Source of the DNA: Tannerella sp.
GTDB lineage: Bacteria; Bacteroidota; Bacteroidia; Bacteroidales; Tannerellaceae
DNA length: 6,029 nt
Assembly (NCBI GenBank): GCA_031271245.1
Contig: JAISWC010000233.1
Coordinates: 1-6,029 of the forward strand
Direction: 5' to 3'
A model generated the notes under the pieces. The model worked only from the letters and a program-made list of their open reading frames with translations. It made no database searches and was not told where the DNA came from. Below, one piece after another: positions 5,751-6,029 of this stretch. Within the stretch, counting starts at the first letter, position 1, and every line of letters starts with the position of its first letter. Both the position numbers and the translations under genes were made by a program.

Positions 5751-6029
5751 ATGCAACCGATTATTAATTCTCTATTGCCTGAATTTAAAGTACAGGCATA
5801 TCAAAACGGAAGTTTTAAAACCGTTAGTAGTGACGATGTCAGAGGTAAATGGGCTATTTTCTTTTTCTATCCGGCCGATTTCACCTTTGTCTGTCCGACC
5901 GAACTGGAAGACATGGCTGAAAAGTATGCCCGTTTCCAGGAACTGGGTGTAGAGGTGTATTCCGTCAGTACCGACAAGCATTTTGTGCACAAGGCCTGGC
6001 ATGACGCCTCCGAGACCATCCGCAAAATC
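5751..6029 (+). CDS. ahpC: Alkyl hydroperoxide reductase subunit C (2-Cys peroxiredoxin), N-terminal part
   Basis: Reduces hydrogen peroxide, organic hydroperoxides and peroxynitrite through a peroxidatic cysteine, and is normally recycled by AhpF. The 93 residues in the window carry the thioredoxin-fold start (SLLPEFKVQAY), the catalytic block FFFYPADFTFVCPTELEDMA with peroxidatic Cys48 preceded by Pro41 and Thr45, and VYSVSTDKHFVHKAWHD. The reading frame is open at the window end, so the resolving cysteine near the C-terminus (full length is usually about 187 residues) is not visible. The ATG follows an A/T-rich leader without a Shine-Dalgarno, normal for Bacteroidetes. It is divergent from oxyR and is expected to be peroxide-inducible through the double palindrome upstream. 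ahpF is likely to follow but is outside the window. Confidence 0.97.
   Translation, partial: MQPIINSLLPEFKVQAYQNGSFKTVSSDDVRGKWAIFFFYPADFTFVCPTELEDMAEKYARFQELGVEVYSVSTDKHFVHKAWHDASETIRKI

Overview
The window looks like a chromosomal segment of a Bacteroidales bacterium (Bacteroidota). The evidence is: short promoter boxes of the Bacteroidetes sigma-ABfr type (TAnnTTTG) upstream of four genes, A/T-rich leaders without a convincing Shine-Dalgarno sequence, a divergent oxyR/ahpC pair of the kind known from Bacteroides, and protein sequences typical of that group. The genus cannot be fixed from this sequence. Nothing resembles a phage, insertion sequence, CRISPR array, rRNA or tRNA.

Layout. Positions 2-256 (+) hold the C-terminal end of a uroporphyrinogen-decarboxylase-family protein. 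It converges on a two-gene minus-strand unit, with a long hairpin (356-401) between them. That unit reads guaB (divergent-type IMP dehydrogenase, 3811-2318) and then uup (ABC-F ATPase, 2299-434). Only 17 bases separate the two genes, 13 of them forming a perfect palindrome. A compact divergent promoter region (about 3839-3876) fires guaB leftward and a flavodoxin-fold, probably iron-sulfur, flavoprotein rightward (3898-4584). A symmetric dyad sits exactly midway between the two -7 boxes. The flavoprotein converges on oxyR (5624-4683, minus) across a hairpin fused to a 7-bp tandem repeat. oxyR is divergent from ahpC (5751 to beyond the window end). The shared intergenic region carries two copies of AGATA-N5-TATC spaced 22 bp apart, a strong candidate for the OxyR operator.

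How the genes work together. The right-hand part is a peroxide-defence module: OxyR, with redox cysteines at positions 199 and 208, probably controls the peroxiredoxin gene ahpC and its own gene. The flavoprotein may also have a redox role, but its link to OxyR is only positional. guaB (guanine nucleotide synthesis) and uup (ribosome- or DNA-associated ATPase) are probably co-transcribed.

Most of the window is ordinary housekeeping and stress-response sequence. No wholly new system was found. The points most worth a second look are the odd N-terminus of the flavoprotein, which resembles the first strands of an AAA/SMC-like ATPase, the 22-bp-phased double palindrome in the oxyR-ahpC intergenic region, and the symmetric dyad between the guaB and flavoprotein promoters.
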